This document shows positions 48,039 through 57,427 of a stretch of 64,000 nucleotides of DNA, in pieces (positions within the stretch are counted from its first letter, which is position 1; the number at the start of each line of letters is the position of its first letter). The translations under genes were made by a program, and so were the position numbers. The notes beneath the pieces are model-generated. The model saw only the letters and a program-made list of their open reading frames with translations, did no database searches and was not told where the DNA came from. The DNA is from Diplonema japonicum (Eukaryota; Euglenozoa; Diplonemea; Diplonemida; Diplonemidae): the NCBI GenBank assembly GCA_964019335.1, contig OZ025710.1, positions 62,001 to 126,000 on the forward strand, given 5' to 3'.

Positions 48039-51000
48039 CTAGTTTTCTTCAAGGAAGGCAACCACAGGAGCGAGGGCGGCTGTGGCCTCGCGGGAGACCG
48101 CACCGTCAAGCATGTTGGTTAGGAAGGTGTTGATGACAGTGCGGAGGGAGCTGGCCATTACGGCAAAACTCGCGGGGACGGGAACCCAGAGCCACTCGTC
48201 AACCCATGCACCACGCTCACGATGCACTATGTCAAGGGAGGACGAGAAGATGAGCAGCACGGCAAGGGGGAGCACCGTGCAGTCTGTTGCAAAGGCCTTC
48301 GAGGTGTTGATGAGAGTGTGATACACGATGTACGGATGACGGGTCACTTTCACACTGCTCAAGGCACTCGACTGGTGGATGAAAACCTCGTGTTGTTTAT
48401 TCAGCCATATACTATGCGTCTGCAGCTCTTTCTTCACCGTTGCTACATTCGGGTCAAGAGCAAAACACAGTGCGGCCTTCAGCACATTCGGCTTAGCCTG
48501 GTTCCCGTTCCACCAGGCGTCTTCGGTGGTGCTGTCGTAGTTTTTCGGGATGAGTCCGCCGTCGCTTAGCGCAAAAGCCAGCTGCTTGCGGAGGTCTCGT
48601 ATCATCTCTAACACAGACACCGACACCATGTGCTTTCTGCAGTACGCAGAGCCCTCTCGGTTCTGCTTCGCACGGACCCACCCGTCGTACACCTTTACAA
48701 AGGCAAGGTGGTCCGACTGATGGTCCTCGCTGAGACGCTTCTTAGCTGCCGACGAGCCATTCATGAACGGTGACTTATACCCCAACACCGCCGCCACTGT
48801 CAGAGCAGGCGACACCACACCCAGAACTACACTGATAAGCAGCAGCTTGCCTATTTTGACGTCCACTGGCAGCCCTGCAAGGTGCTTCCCTAGCACTGTG
48901 AGCTGGTTCTCGTACATAGCACCCACCTCGTGAAGCTCAGACACCGCCTTCTCCACAGCAGGCTCAGGCGGGGGCTGAATGACCTTTGCAAGCATTTCAC
49001 TCGCAGACACCTCAGGGTACAGCACGAGGGAGTTCAGGCATATCTCTGTCAGAGGCACACGTGAGATTTCAGGTGTCTCAAAAGCATCGAGCGTCGAATG
49101 CCTGTCAGCGGTGTACAGTGCGAAGCATGTTCCGGGCTGCACACGACCTGCACGCCCCCTGCGCTGCTTTCCGTTCGCCTTCGAAATCCACGTCTCCTTC
49201 AAGCTGGACAACCCTGTGGTGGCATCGTACTGCGTCTGCTTCACCTTGCCCGTGTCCACCACGTACACCACATCGTTGACTGTGATACTGGTCTCCGCGA
49301 TGTTCGTTGCGAGGACGATCTTGCGTGTGCCTTCGGGTGGCGTCACGAAGGCTTGCTGCTGCTCTTCCTGTGGGATTGTGGAGTGCAGGGGGATAACCCA
49401 CCAGGAAGCTGACTTCTTAGACCCTTTAAGCATGTCGCGCACGTTGCAGATGTCCGCAAAGCCGCTGAGGAAGACAAGGACCGCACCATCTGAGCACTCA
49501 CTGTCGATGTACGTCACTGTGGAGACGATGAGGTCATAGTCCACCTGTGACTCGTCCAAGTATGAGATGTTCCTTCTAGTTGAGAGGCTGTAGCTCTCGT
49601 ACTTCTCCGACTTGTACCTCCTGTTGAGGGGGTCTGTCTCCCAGTCCTCGTCGATGATGTCGCGGTGGTCTTTGTGCTTCAGAGCCGCGTTGCTGTGGGG
49701 GTCGAGCTCGTACTGCTGCATGTCGTAGACATCTTCCAAGAAATGCGTCGTGACAGGAAAAGTGCGTCCCGATACGGTCACAATAGGACAGGAGTTGCAG
49801 TATGTGGAGAAAAGTCCGGGGTCTACTGTGGCGGACATGAGGATTACTTTAAGAGGCAGGAGGCCGTTGCTGCGGCGGTAAAAGGAGATCTCTCGCAGCT
49901 GCGAGAGCAGGAAGTCGATCTCAAGGGAGCGCTCGTGCACCTCGTCGATGATGACGTGCGACACATTTGCAAGGTGCTTGTTGCCAGCCAAACGTCGCAT
50001 CAGGATACCTGTCGTGCAGAAGAGCAGTCTTGTGCCTTTGTGGCATGTGGCATCGAACCTCACATGGTAGCCCACCCTGCTCCCACGCCCGCCAATCCTC
50101 TCCTCCCCCCTCTCGTCTGACACTCTTGTGGCCACTGACGTCGCGGCCAACCTTCTTGGTTGCGTGCAGATCACAAAAGACCTCCCGCCCTCTCCTGCAT
50201 CGATCACAGAGTCCAAAATATACTGCGGCACCTGCGTGGTCTTCCCACACCCTGTCTCCCCTGCCACGACCAGCATGTCTCGGTCTTTCAGGTGACCTAG
50301 GATCTCTTCCCTCACACCTGCAGCAGGCAGCCCTTCCCTCACCTTCCTGATCGTCTCAGGGATCTTTGCATTTTTTCTCTCGACGATCATCTCGTTGCTG
50401 ACCCTCTGCTCTTCATGGGTCAAGGGCGTGTCAGCACTGGGGACAGGCCTGGTGGAGTCGGCAGAAGCACGGTGGAGGGAGTACAGGCAATCCTTCGGCG
50501 GGGGTTGTGCGGGGTAGAGCGCAGCTATCTTGGAAGGGAGATCGTTGGTGCTGGAGCTGGAAGGCTGCAGCTGGTGGTTGATGAAGTACTCTCTCCATTG
50601 CTCCACGTTGGTCTCGGGGAGGAGGCAGAAGTAGGGCACAGTGTCGGTCTGCGAGATGGAGAAGAGCGCGTGACAAGCAGCCCTGTTGTGCCCCTCTACA
50701 GTGTCATGACTCGCCTCCGCCGCTTCATCCTCGTAAATGGCAGGAGAACCCTTCTTAGGGGTGAGGTCCACGGAGTAGATCTTTGAGCCTACCTCCTTGA
50801 ACCCCAGTCTGTACCCGTGTTTACTACAGTACTTCTGCAGCACTGTTTTTGGTTGCATAGGGATGTCTTGCGATGAGCGGAAGCCGAGTTCCTCAAGAAC
50901 CTTCTTCATCTCAGCGTCGGTTATGATGGGAAGCTTCGTGCGGATCATGTCCTCGCACTCCTCCTCCATGTCGAAGGGTATCGCCTCGTCGTCGTCTGAC

Positions 51001-51956
51001 TCCGGTTGTTTCTCGACGGGCTTCTCAACAGTCTTTTCCTTCTTCTCCTGCGGGTTCTTCTTCTTTTCTTCTTCGAACGCTTCCTTCAGGGCGGCTTCCC
51101 GGAGCTCGTAGCGGTCGAGAATGTTTTTGATGAATACGAGCATTTTACCGCATTCTGATTTGGTGTCCTTTGTGGCGGAAGGGTTGCTGGCGGCAAGGCG
51201 GGTGGAGATGTATTTCTCGGTGATGAACGCTTGCTCTTCGGGAAGGGTCAGACCCGCAGGGACGGCGAGGATGGGGACTTCCTTGGGTGCGAGGGAGGTC
51301 GATTGGGGGTTCCCCTTGTCCGGTGCTTTCGAACCGTAGTTGATATTGCGGGACAGGACCGCGTCCCAGTCTTCATCAGATTCCTCCTCTTGATCTTGCA
51401 TTGAGAGGATGTATTCTAGGGCACCAGCCCGATCGGCGTCTTCCTTTTGTTTTTTTGCGGTTTGCGCGTTTGCTGTTTGCTGTGCTAAATGTTTCTGTTT
51501 CTCTTCTGTTTCCTTGTCACGTTGAGTGTTGTCTATAATGGGTTTTTTGACGTTTTTTTGAAGAGTCAGCTTTGACTCCACGTCTGTTGTTGCCACGTGG
51601 ACGGCGAACACGGAGGGGAGGGGTGTTACGTGAGAGCACAGCCAGTCAAGTGTTCGTTTGTCGATTTCCTTCTCGCAGCCCCCCTTGGCGATGCCGACGC
51701 GTAACCCGCTTTCTATGTCGCTGAGTTTGAACCCGTCCTTCAAGAGCTTTCCTACTAGTCTGCTTATCATTCTGGTGGTTCTCAGAGATGCTTTGCCGCC
51801 TTGGTTTCCAGACCCTTCGGCAATCTGTGTTGTTTGTTTATCAACGATTTCCTTCAATTTTTCCTCGGCTTCCTTCGTCACCCTCACCTCCTTCGGCTTG
51901 CTTGCCGTGGAGTACATAGACGGGTCGAGCTTCTTCACCTTTTTCTTTCCAGGCAT
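48039..51956 (-). CDS. DEAH-box RNA helicase, DHX29-like, 1305 aa
   Basis: I chose the ATG at 51956 (MPGKKKVKKLDPSMYST); the open frame upstream is homopolymer translation. The N-terminal region has a helical UBA-like part ending RTLDWLCSHVTPLPSVF, as in DHX29. The helicase core starts near residue 550: motif I VAGETGCGKTTQVPQYIL, Ia TQPRRLAATSVATRV, II IIDEVHERSLEIDFLL, III ILMSATVD, V KIVLATNIAETSITVNDVVY, and VI KQRRGRAGRVQPGTCFALY near 930. Winged-helix, HA2 and OB-fold regions follow, with GKHLAGLPVDVKIGKLLL. DHX29 works on 40S ribosomes to unwind structured 5' leaders during initiation. DHX36 and DHX57 are relatives; DHX29 fits the N-terminus best. Confidence 0.85.
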   Translation of the reverse strand: MPGKKKVKKLDPSMYSTASKPKEVRVTKEAEEKLKEIVDKQTTQIAEGSGNQGGKASLRTTRMISRLVGKLLKDGFKLSDIESGLRVGIAKGGCEKEIDKRTLDWLCSHVTPLPSVFAVHVATTDVESKLTLQKNVKKPIIDNTQRDKETEEKQKHLAQQTANAQTAKKQKEDADRAGALEYILSMQDQEEESDEDWDAVLSRNINYGSKAPDKGNPQSTSLAPKEVPILAVPAGLTLPEEQAFITEKYISTRLAASNPSATKDTKSECGKMLVFIKNILDRYELREAALKEAFEEEKKKNPQEKKEKTVEKPVEKQPESDDDEAIPFDMEEECEDMIRTKLPIITDAEMKKVLEELGFRSSQDIPMQPKTVLQKYCSKHGYRLGFKEVGSKIYSVDLTPKKGSPAIYEDEAAEASHDTVEGHNRAACHALFSISQTDTVPYFCLLPETNVEQWREYFINHQLQPSSSSTNDLPSKIAALYPAQPPPKDCLYSLHRASADSTRPVPSADTPLTHEEQRVSNEMIVERKNAKIPETIRKVREGLPAAGVREEILGHLKDRDMLVVAGETGCGKTTQVPQYILDSVIDAGEGGRSFVICTQPRRLAATSVATRVSDERGEERIGGRGSRVGYHVRFDATCHKGTRLLFCTTGILMRRLAGNKHLANVSHVIIDEVHERSLEIDFLLSQLREISFYRRSNGLLPLKVILMSATVDPGLFSTYCNSCPIVTVSGRTFPVTTHFLEDVYDMQQYELDPHSNAALKHKDHRDIIDEDWETDPLNRRYKSEKYESYSLSTRRNISYLDESQVDYDLIVSTVTYIDSECSDGAVLVFLSGFADICNVRDMLKGSKKSASWWVIPLHSTIPQEEQQQAFVTPPEGTRKIVLATNIAETSITVNDVVYVVDTGKVKQTQYDATTGLSSLKETWISKANGKQRRGRAGRVQPGTCFALYTADRHSTLDAFETPEISRVPLTEICLNSLVLYPEVSASEMLAKVIQPPPEPAVEKAVSELHEVGAMYENQLTVLGKHLAGLPVDVKIGKLLLISVVLGVVSPALTVAAVLGYKSPFMNGSSAAKKRLSEDHQSDHLAFVKVYDGWVRAKQNREGSAYCRKHMVSVSVLEMIRDLRKQLAFALSDGGLIPKNYDSTTEDAWWNGNQAKPNVLKAALCFALDPNVATVKKELQTHSIWLNKQHEVFIHQSSALSSVKVTRHPYIVYHTLINTSKAFATDCTVLPLAVLLIFSSSLDIVHRERGAWVDEWLWVPVPASFAVMASSLRTVINTFLTNMLDGAVSREATAALAPVVAFLEEN

Positions 51957-52681
51957 TTTTTTTAAAATTTTTTTTATGCTTTTTTTTTTTATATTTTGTT
52001 GGGGGGACCGACTAATAAACCAAGTGACGGAAAATAGGGTAGAAACGGGTGGGAAAAATATTTTTTTTCTCTTTTTTTTAGAAAAAAAGTGGAATGAACA
52101 GTTTACAAATGTGTTGAAATGGTAGAACCTTAAAAGAGAAAAAAAAAAAAAAAAAAAAGAAAGAAAGAGGGTATGCATTCGTAGAGTTATCGTGAAGTGG
52201 GAGGATATTAAGAAAGACCCCCCTTTTTTTGTCCTCCCCCACTCTGTTCCTCTTCTTCTTCACTTGTGATGAGAATTCCCTTCAAGATACCTTACACGTT
52301 GTTTCTTCTTTTTTTTTTTCTTCTTCCTGGCAGGAATAGAAAAGAAAATCCAACCTCTTCTTTTCTCTATTTTCTTTCAGGTACCATCAAAGGTTACTTT
52401 TGACTCCTCAAAGGGGGAAAAATAAAAAAGGTTAGATAAAAAAAAAAACAAAGGTACAAAAAAAAGGGGGGGGCCTTAACTGCTAATGAAAGGTGAAAAA
52501 AAAAAAAGAAGCAGAGCCCTTTAGGCTTTAGAGATATTATCTCCTAGGAAGAAAGAACTTGTATAAAGTAACGGCGGCGGGCGGGGAGTTTTCTTTTTTC
52601 TTCTTTTTTTTTTTTTCTCTTCTTCCTCCCTACAACAGCACACGACAAAAAAAAAATCACACAAAAAAAAAAAAAAAAATC
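51957..52681. other. Homopolymer-rich intergenic gap, 0.7 kb
   Basis: Contains the likely 5' leader of the helicase gene (T tracts then AG on the minus strand) and several A and T runs. No coding or RNA gene recognised. Confidence 0.6.
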
Positions 52682-54013
52682 TCACGCCAGAACACAGCAC
52701 TGCCCGTCTTGTTCGACCCGCAGCTCTATCACAGTGTCCTTCTTCCTCACTAGGGGAAACACATTCACGGTGTCGGACAAGGGAACGCCGTCATGGTAAA
52801 GAGCAAGATGATTGACATTGGCGTCTTGGGGTGCTGCCTTGCGCTTCACGGTACCTGCGAGAGTGGTGGAGTCAACGGGTACAAGACGGAGATCTCCGGC
52901 AGGCCTGCGAACGCAGACAGCAGGCTCCTCCACAGTTATCTCTTCAAGCTCTAAACGCTTCTTCTGAGCGGTGTCGTGAATCGAGTTCCAGATTTCTCGA
53001 ACTTCGTCATCCTCACTGCCGGCATCGGAGATCGCGTCGTCGCTGCGGCTTGTCATGAAGTCCTCCCCTGCTTGGATCGTGATCTCAACAGGAAGAACCT
53101 TCGCACATGAGATAACACTTGCCACCCCTGCGATCATAGCCCAGTTGTAAGGGCTGTAAACAGGCGGGATAAGGTTGAAAAACGACTTGTACCCTGGCTT
53201 GCTTACGCAGTTCATTGTGTTGCACACTGGAAGGTTGCCGCCATACTCCTCTTCAAACCAGTCGGGGTCTATACCTTCGTCTTTGAAGTACTGCTGTCTA
53301 GCAAGGTGAGTGGTGTGGTTGACCCAGTACACCTTCGAAGTGGTGACCACGTCGAGAAATGGTTTCAACGCCATCCAGAAAAACTTAAAGACGCCCGGGT
53401 AGTTCAGCAGGTATGCTTTGTGAAGCCTCTCCGGACAGTGGTTGGCAAGGATGTGGGTCCATTGCTTTGAAACCTGCATGTCGCGTGATGAATTCTGCAT
53501 GGTGAAACCTTTCAAATCGACGATGTATGTGAGCCGTTCAACGCCTTTGAAAAAATGCGAGTGCCGTTCCATCATTCGAGTTGATTCTTCAATGTTGTGG
53601 ATGACGAAGTCCAACTTCTCTTGTGCAGTGCCTGGAGGGTCTCTGGTCACGCGGAGGTACATCAGTACATGGCCGACGGAGTCGAAGCCCCACACGATGT
53701 TGGCAAGACTATCGGCTTGACCTTTGACCTTTTCGTAATTTATAAGGTTTGGTTTTGCCTCTCTTCTCCATTTCACGGTGGCGTCGAGCATCGTGGCGGC
53801 TTTTGAAGCGTCCCACGACCTCGCCCTGAGGTATCTGCACAGAGTGCCTTCGTTGCACCATTCCCTCATTTCGTTGTCCAAGCCCCATGTTTCTACTGTT
53901 TTGTGCAGCTCGTCGTAAGCTGCCTTTTCACTGTCATTCAGACCGCTGCGGACCTGACCATCAACCAGACCCTTGCTTGCATATGGTTGGTGGAATTTAG
54001 TTGTATCCGTCAT
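52682..54013 (-). CDS. Sec14-type lipid-transfer protein with C-terminal Ubl-like region and CaaX-like end, 443 aa
   Basis: The ATG is at 54013. CRAL-TRIO N-domain about residues 30-95 (GTLCRYLRARSWDASKAATM), then the Sec14 lipid-binding domain about 105-275: HVLMYLRVTRDPPG, LTYIVDLKGFTMQNSSRDMQ, HCPERLHKAYLLNYPGVFKF and LPVCNTMNC at its end. Sec14 proteins move or present phosphoinositides and phosphatidylcholine between membranes. After a charged linker the last 75 residues look like a small beta-grasp fold (LALYHDGVPLSDTVNVFPLV). The protein ends QCCVLA, a Cys followed by a CaaX-type CVLA box that could be prenylated, with a neighbouring Cys for palmitoylation. The Sec14 call is firm; the Ubl and lipidation calls are inference. 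Confidence 0.9.
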   Translation of the reverse strand: MTDTTKFHQPYASKGLVDGQVRSGLNDSEKAAYDELHKTVETWGLDNEMREWCNEGTLCRYLRARSWDASKAATMLDATVKWRREAKPNLINYEKVKGQADSLANIVWGFDSVGHVLMYLRVTRDPPGTAQEKLDFVIHNIEESTRMMERHSHFFKGVERLTYIVDLKGFTMQNSSRDMQVSKQWTHILANHCPERLHKAYLLNYPGVFKFFWMALKPFLDVVTTSKVYWVNHTTHLARQQYFKDEGIDPDWFEEEYGGNLPVCNTMNCVSKPGYKSFFNLIPPVYSPYNWAMIAGVASVISCAKVLPVEITIQAGEDFMTSRSDDAISDAGSEDDEVREIWNSIHDTAQKKRLELEEITVEEPAVCVRRPAGDLRLVPVDSTTLAGTVKRKAAPQDANVNHLALYHDGVPLSDTVNVFPLVRKKDTVIELRVEQDGQCCVLA

Positions 54014-54196
54014 CTCATGTGTATGGTCGCCCTTCCCCCTCCTTCCTGTTGTCGTTTCAGATTTCTTTTTTTTTTTTTTTTTTTTGCTTGGAAAAAAAAA
54101 GAAAGAAATGTAGGGTTATAAAGAAAAAAAGGCGGGGGGGAGGGGGAGGGGGAGGCTGTTAGTTTTTTTTTTTTTTTTTATGTTTGTTCTTTTTCT

Positions 54197-55054
54197 TTAG
54201 CGTTTTGTGATCAAACAGACAAAATGGTGACAGTCGACAGACTTGTACGGAGATTTGAATTTTGAATCGACCTCTTCAGCACCGGTCTTTACCGACTTGA
54301 CCCTGGTGTGGACCTGCCGGTAGATCGCCGTCATGTAGTTTATGAAGGTCCCCTCGTTGCCCCATTTACCGTTCCAAAAAGAGGTTTGGACATCCTCCAC
54401 GGAATAAACCCCACCGGGAGTGATGTAAGGGAAGAGGTTCCCGAATGTAGTGATCTGGTGCTCGGGGATGTGTGATCCGTCATCGATGATAATGTCCCAG
54501 GGACCGTGTTTTTCACCAAGTTCCTTTAAAAAGGTCACATTAGACTGATCGCCTATGTGCAGTTTGAAGCCGCCTCTTGGCTCGTAGTCCTTCCTGTGTT
54601 TGTTCTTCAGGTACGCATCACCGCATGCGCCGTCCAGTTCCATGACATGGAGCTCGGATTCTTTGAAGTATTCGCCCCAAAGTTGGATACCAAGCCCGAC
54701 GTCGGCGAGGCCCAGGCACCCTAAGCCGATCTCAAGGATCTTTACCTTGTTCTCCCGTATCCTCTCGAAGTGGAACCTGTAGGCTTGGTCGTAGCGGTGA
54801 ACTGTGACCTTGTCGGACTTGATGCTGGTGCCTATTTCGTGTAGTGTGCGTGATGTACGTAGATTCGACGCAATCAGGATCTCCGGTGTCGGGACAGGCA
54901 TGGCGTGCTCCACCGACCGCAGTGTCCCCTCCATAGGGATGGCCGCCGGCCTCGTGTCGCGGCACACCTGCCGTTTGTCCGCAAACTGTACCCCGCTCAT
55001 GAACGCAAACACCATCAGGAACACTGTGATCACATAATGTTTAGCGTCCGCCAT
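54197..55054 (-). CDS. Signal-anchored class I SAM-dependent methyltransferase, 285 aa
   Basis: I chose the ATG at 55054 (MADAKHYVITVFLMVF); the open frame upstream is homopolymer translation. Residues about 6-26 form a signal anchor. The catalytic part resembles the MycE / cephalosporin-hydroxylase-like methyltransferase group: EIGTSIKSDKVTVHRYDQAY, then KILEIGLGCLGL (SAM-binding loop), HVMELDGACGDAYL, HIGDQSN, DIIIDDGSHIPEHQITTFG and TPGGVYSVEDVQTSFW. Relatives are metal-dependent O-methyltransferases acting on sugars and small molecules. A single N-terminal helix implies a lumenal Golgi or ER enzyme, perhaps a glycan O-methyltransferase; the substrate is inferred only. Confidence 0.8.
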   Translation of the reverse strand: MADAKHYVITVFLMVFAFMSGVQFADKRQVCRDTRPAAIPMEGTLRSVEHAMPVPTPEILIASNLRTSRTLHEIGTSIKSDKVTVHRYDQAYRFHFERIRENKVKILEIGLGCLGLADVGLGIQLWGEYFKESELHVMELDGACGDAYLKNKHRKDYEPRGGFKLHIGDQSNVTFLKELGEKHGPWDIIIDDGSHIPEHQITTFGNLFPYITPGGVYSVEDVQTSFWNGKWGNEGTFINYMTAIYRQVHTRVKSVKTGAEEVDSKFKSPYKSVDCHHFVCLITKR

Positions 55055-55188
55055 GGTTTCTTCTTTTTTTTTTTTTTTCCTTTTCTTCTCCCTCCTCCCT
55101 CTCCCTCCACCTCTGCCACACCTTTTTTTCTTTTTCTTCTTTTTGGACAGAAACACAAAAAGAAAAAAAAAAGAAAAGGAAGGGTAAA

Positions 55189-56541
55189 TTAGTAAACCCC
55201 CAAAGCCAGGGCTTTCCAGTCTAGCTTTAAAGGACACGTTGCCGCTTCGGCAAGGAGCAGGAACGAGCGGTGTTTAACTGGGGGGGTGGTAGTGTTCGCG
55301 ACGCGTCTGGGTTTCCCCAAGGCGGTGCTGTGCTTGTGGACGACGAGTGAAGCAAGCGCCACACGTGCGGCATGAAGGAGAGGAGCGTCTTCGGGGAGGG
55401 ACGGCGAGAACGCCTCAAGACAAGCAGAGATGTAAGGCACCAAGTGCCGCGAGAGCCGAAGCTTGACCATGTCATCCGGCGCAGCCTTCGCAATGGAAAC
55501 ACACAAATGACACGCGACCGTCAGCAGCTGCTCCTCACAGGAGTGCGACATGATCTTCTTCACACAGACAGCCATCTCATCTATTCTGGACGGATAGAAC
55601 CCGACCTGCGGCGCCAACACCAGCAAAAGACATTTCGACAAGTCGGTGTTGTTCGCATGAGTATCGCCCGCAACCAGGACATGCTGGATCAAGGTGGTCT
55701 TCCGGACCTCTTCACGAAGCGCGTCGAATCTCTGGACACGAAGCAGCATCTTGGACACTGTCCACACCACCTCTGTGTTCTCCACATGGTTCTTCAATGC
55801 TTCTGCGAAGTAGTCCAGCACAACACCTTCATGGACCATCCACAAGGCAGCCTCGTCAGTTGTGGCGGTGACTTCCCGAAGACAGTTCAGAGCGTGGACG
55901 ACAAGCCGGCTGCACTCTGCGTGTTTTTCCAAAGCTGTTAGAACCTGCCCTATCATCCCGTATTGGAGGAACCTCTTAAGGTATAGTTTGTGTTGAACTA
56001 GTGCGCGGGCGATGGAACAACCGTGCATTTGAAGGTCTGTCTTCAAGGGGTATCCTGACATGGCAGCGACGACCAACAACGTTCCTCCACCTGCGTAGCC
56101 CGATTCCTCCTCTAATTGTTTCAGCAGTTCTGTTTCGTGTTCGTAAAAGCTGTCCGCGTTCTCGTCGGCGGTGAGCAGCCGCGACAGGGCCTCCATGCAT
56201 ATTTGCACAATAGCTGATCTCTTCCCCATCCATCTTTGCATCGCTCGGAGGAGGATTTCCACACCGTCAGCTGTTCCAATCGTTTTTCTGTTCGTGGCCT
56301 CCAAGGCCAGCCATGAAGTTTCTTCGCAGCCCTTTGCCGCCTTTATAGGGTCGTGGCTTGATGCTCGGTTCAAAGATTTCTTTATGGTATGCGTGTCGGC
56401 GAACTTGAAGGCTCCCTTCGTCATGTCGAAGCAAACGGTGCTCGCGTCCGTCTGCGTCCCCCCGCTTTGCGACGCGAAGTCGTCCCTTAGCTCCATGAAC
56501 CTCGCCACGTCTTGGTGGGCATTTCCAGACAGGGATTCCAT
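55189..56541 (-). CDS. ARM/HEAT-like helical-repeat protein, 450 aa
   Basis: The ATG is at 56541. The whole length is alpha-helical with repeated hydrophobic helix pairs in ARM style, for example DGVEILLRAMQRWMGKRSAI followed by VQICMEALSRLLTADEN, and RLVVHALNCLREVTATTDEA followed by ALWMVHEGVVLDYFAEALKN. Around six to eight repeats fit. ARM proteins are adaptors; the closest-looking groups are cytosolic or flagellar scaffolds, but no specific family can be named. The region after residue 405 (RRVANTTTPPVKH) is a loose tail. Confidence 0.72.
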   Translation of the reverse strand: MESLSGNAHQDVARFMELRDDFASQSGGTQTDASTVCFDMTKGAFKFADTHTIKKSLNRASSHDPIKAAKGCEETSWLALEATNRKTIGTADGVEILLRAMQRWMGKRSAIVQICMEALSRLLTADENADSFYEHETELLKQLEEESGYAGGGTLLVVAAMSGYPLKTDLQMHGCSIARALVQHKLYLKRFLQYGMIGQVLTALEKHAECSRLVVHALNCLREVTATTDEAALWMVHEGVVLDYFAEALKNHVENTEVVWTVSKMLLRVQRFDALREEVRKTTLIQHVLVAGDTHANNTDLSKCLLLVLAPQVGFYPSRIDEMAVCVKKIMSHSCEEQLLTVACHLCVSIAKAAPDDMVKLRLSRHLVPYISACLEAFSPSLPEDAPLLHAARVALASLVVHKHSTALGKPRRVANTTTPPVKHRSFLLLAEAATCPLKLDWKALALGVY

Positions 56542-57427
56542 GTTGTTTGTTGTGACCTCCTATTGATAATATGAGGTTTTGCATAATATTTTTGAAGAGA
56601 AGAAATGAAGGGGATGTATAACCCACGTAATTTGGTTTTTTTTTTTTCAGGAAACAGTGGAGACGGGGGAGAGGGTGGGAGAAAAAAAAAAAAAAAGAAG
56701 TTGGGTCCTCCTTTTTTTTTTTTTTGGTTCCTTTTTCCGGTCGACGTCCGGCAGCGACTTTTTCTCTCTATCTGGTACTTTAACAAGAAGTCCAGCAAGG
56801 GAAAAAAAAAAAAAAAAAAAAAAAAAAAGACGAACAGCAACCCTCTGTATTTTTCTTTTTTTTTTTTTTTCAAATTGTCGTTGGGCGTTCAAAAGGTCAC
56901 AACCCCCCACCGCCCGCCAAAAAAAAAAAAAAAAAAAAAAAAGGTAATAACGAAACGAATAGATGAGAGAAAGAAGAAGGAAAAAAAAAAGAATATATGA
57001 GTTAAAGGAGGCCGGTGTTGGCGCCCTGCACAAGAACTGTCTACTTGATTACAGGGGGTGCACCGCGGCCGAGTTGTAGCTTCTTCTGCGTTCCGCGTCG
57101 TGTCCTTAATGCGTGCGGTGTACAGCTCAACCCCAGCCGGGGCGTCCCGGATACCAAGATTCTGCGCTCGTGCAGTTTGCTGCCTGTTCGTCACCCTGAG
57201 CATCTGCATTATGTTCTTCCACTCGGGCGCTACCGGTGATGACCGACGAGGAGGTCAACAGCGAACAACACATCTGATATTTTCCTTATATTTCCATGTT
57301 ATCCGCACCACCTTTGTTTTTTAAAGAACAAAACAAACTAAGGTTTCACGCAACACGCTTTTTTCGTTTTTTTTTTTTTTTTTTTTTTTTAAATCCTCTC
57401 CCCCCTCCACCACAGCTTATGCTTTGG
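56542..57427. other. Intergenic gap of 0.9 kb containing a GC-rich island at about 56995-57280
   Basis: 56542-56995 is homopolymer-rich. From about 56995 to 57280 the sequence is mixed and complex. On the minus strand it could encode a polar peptide starting at 57209 (MQMLRVTNRQQTARAQNLGI). On the plus strand, from 57109, it could encode a peptide with a hydrophobic segment (ARAVCCLFVTLSICIMFFHS). Neither is convincing alone. Gene polarity favours the minus strand, and a spliced small gene cannot be excluded. Confidence 0.4.
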
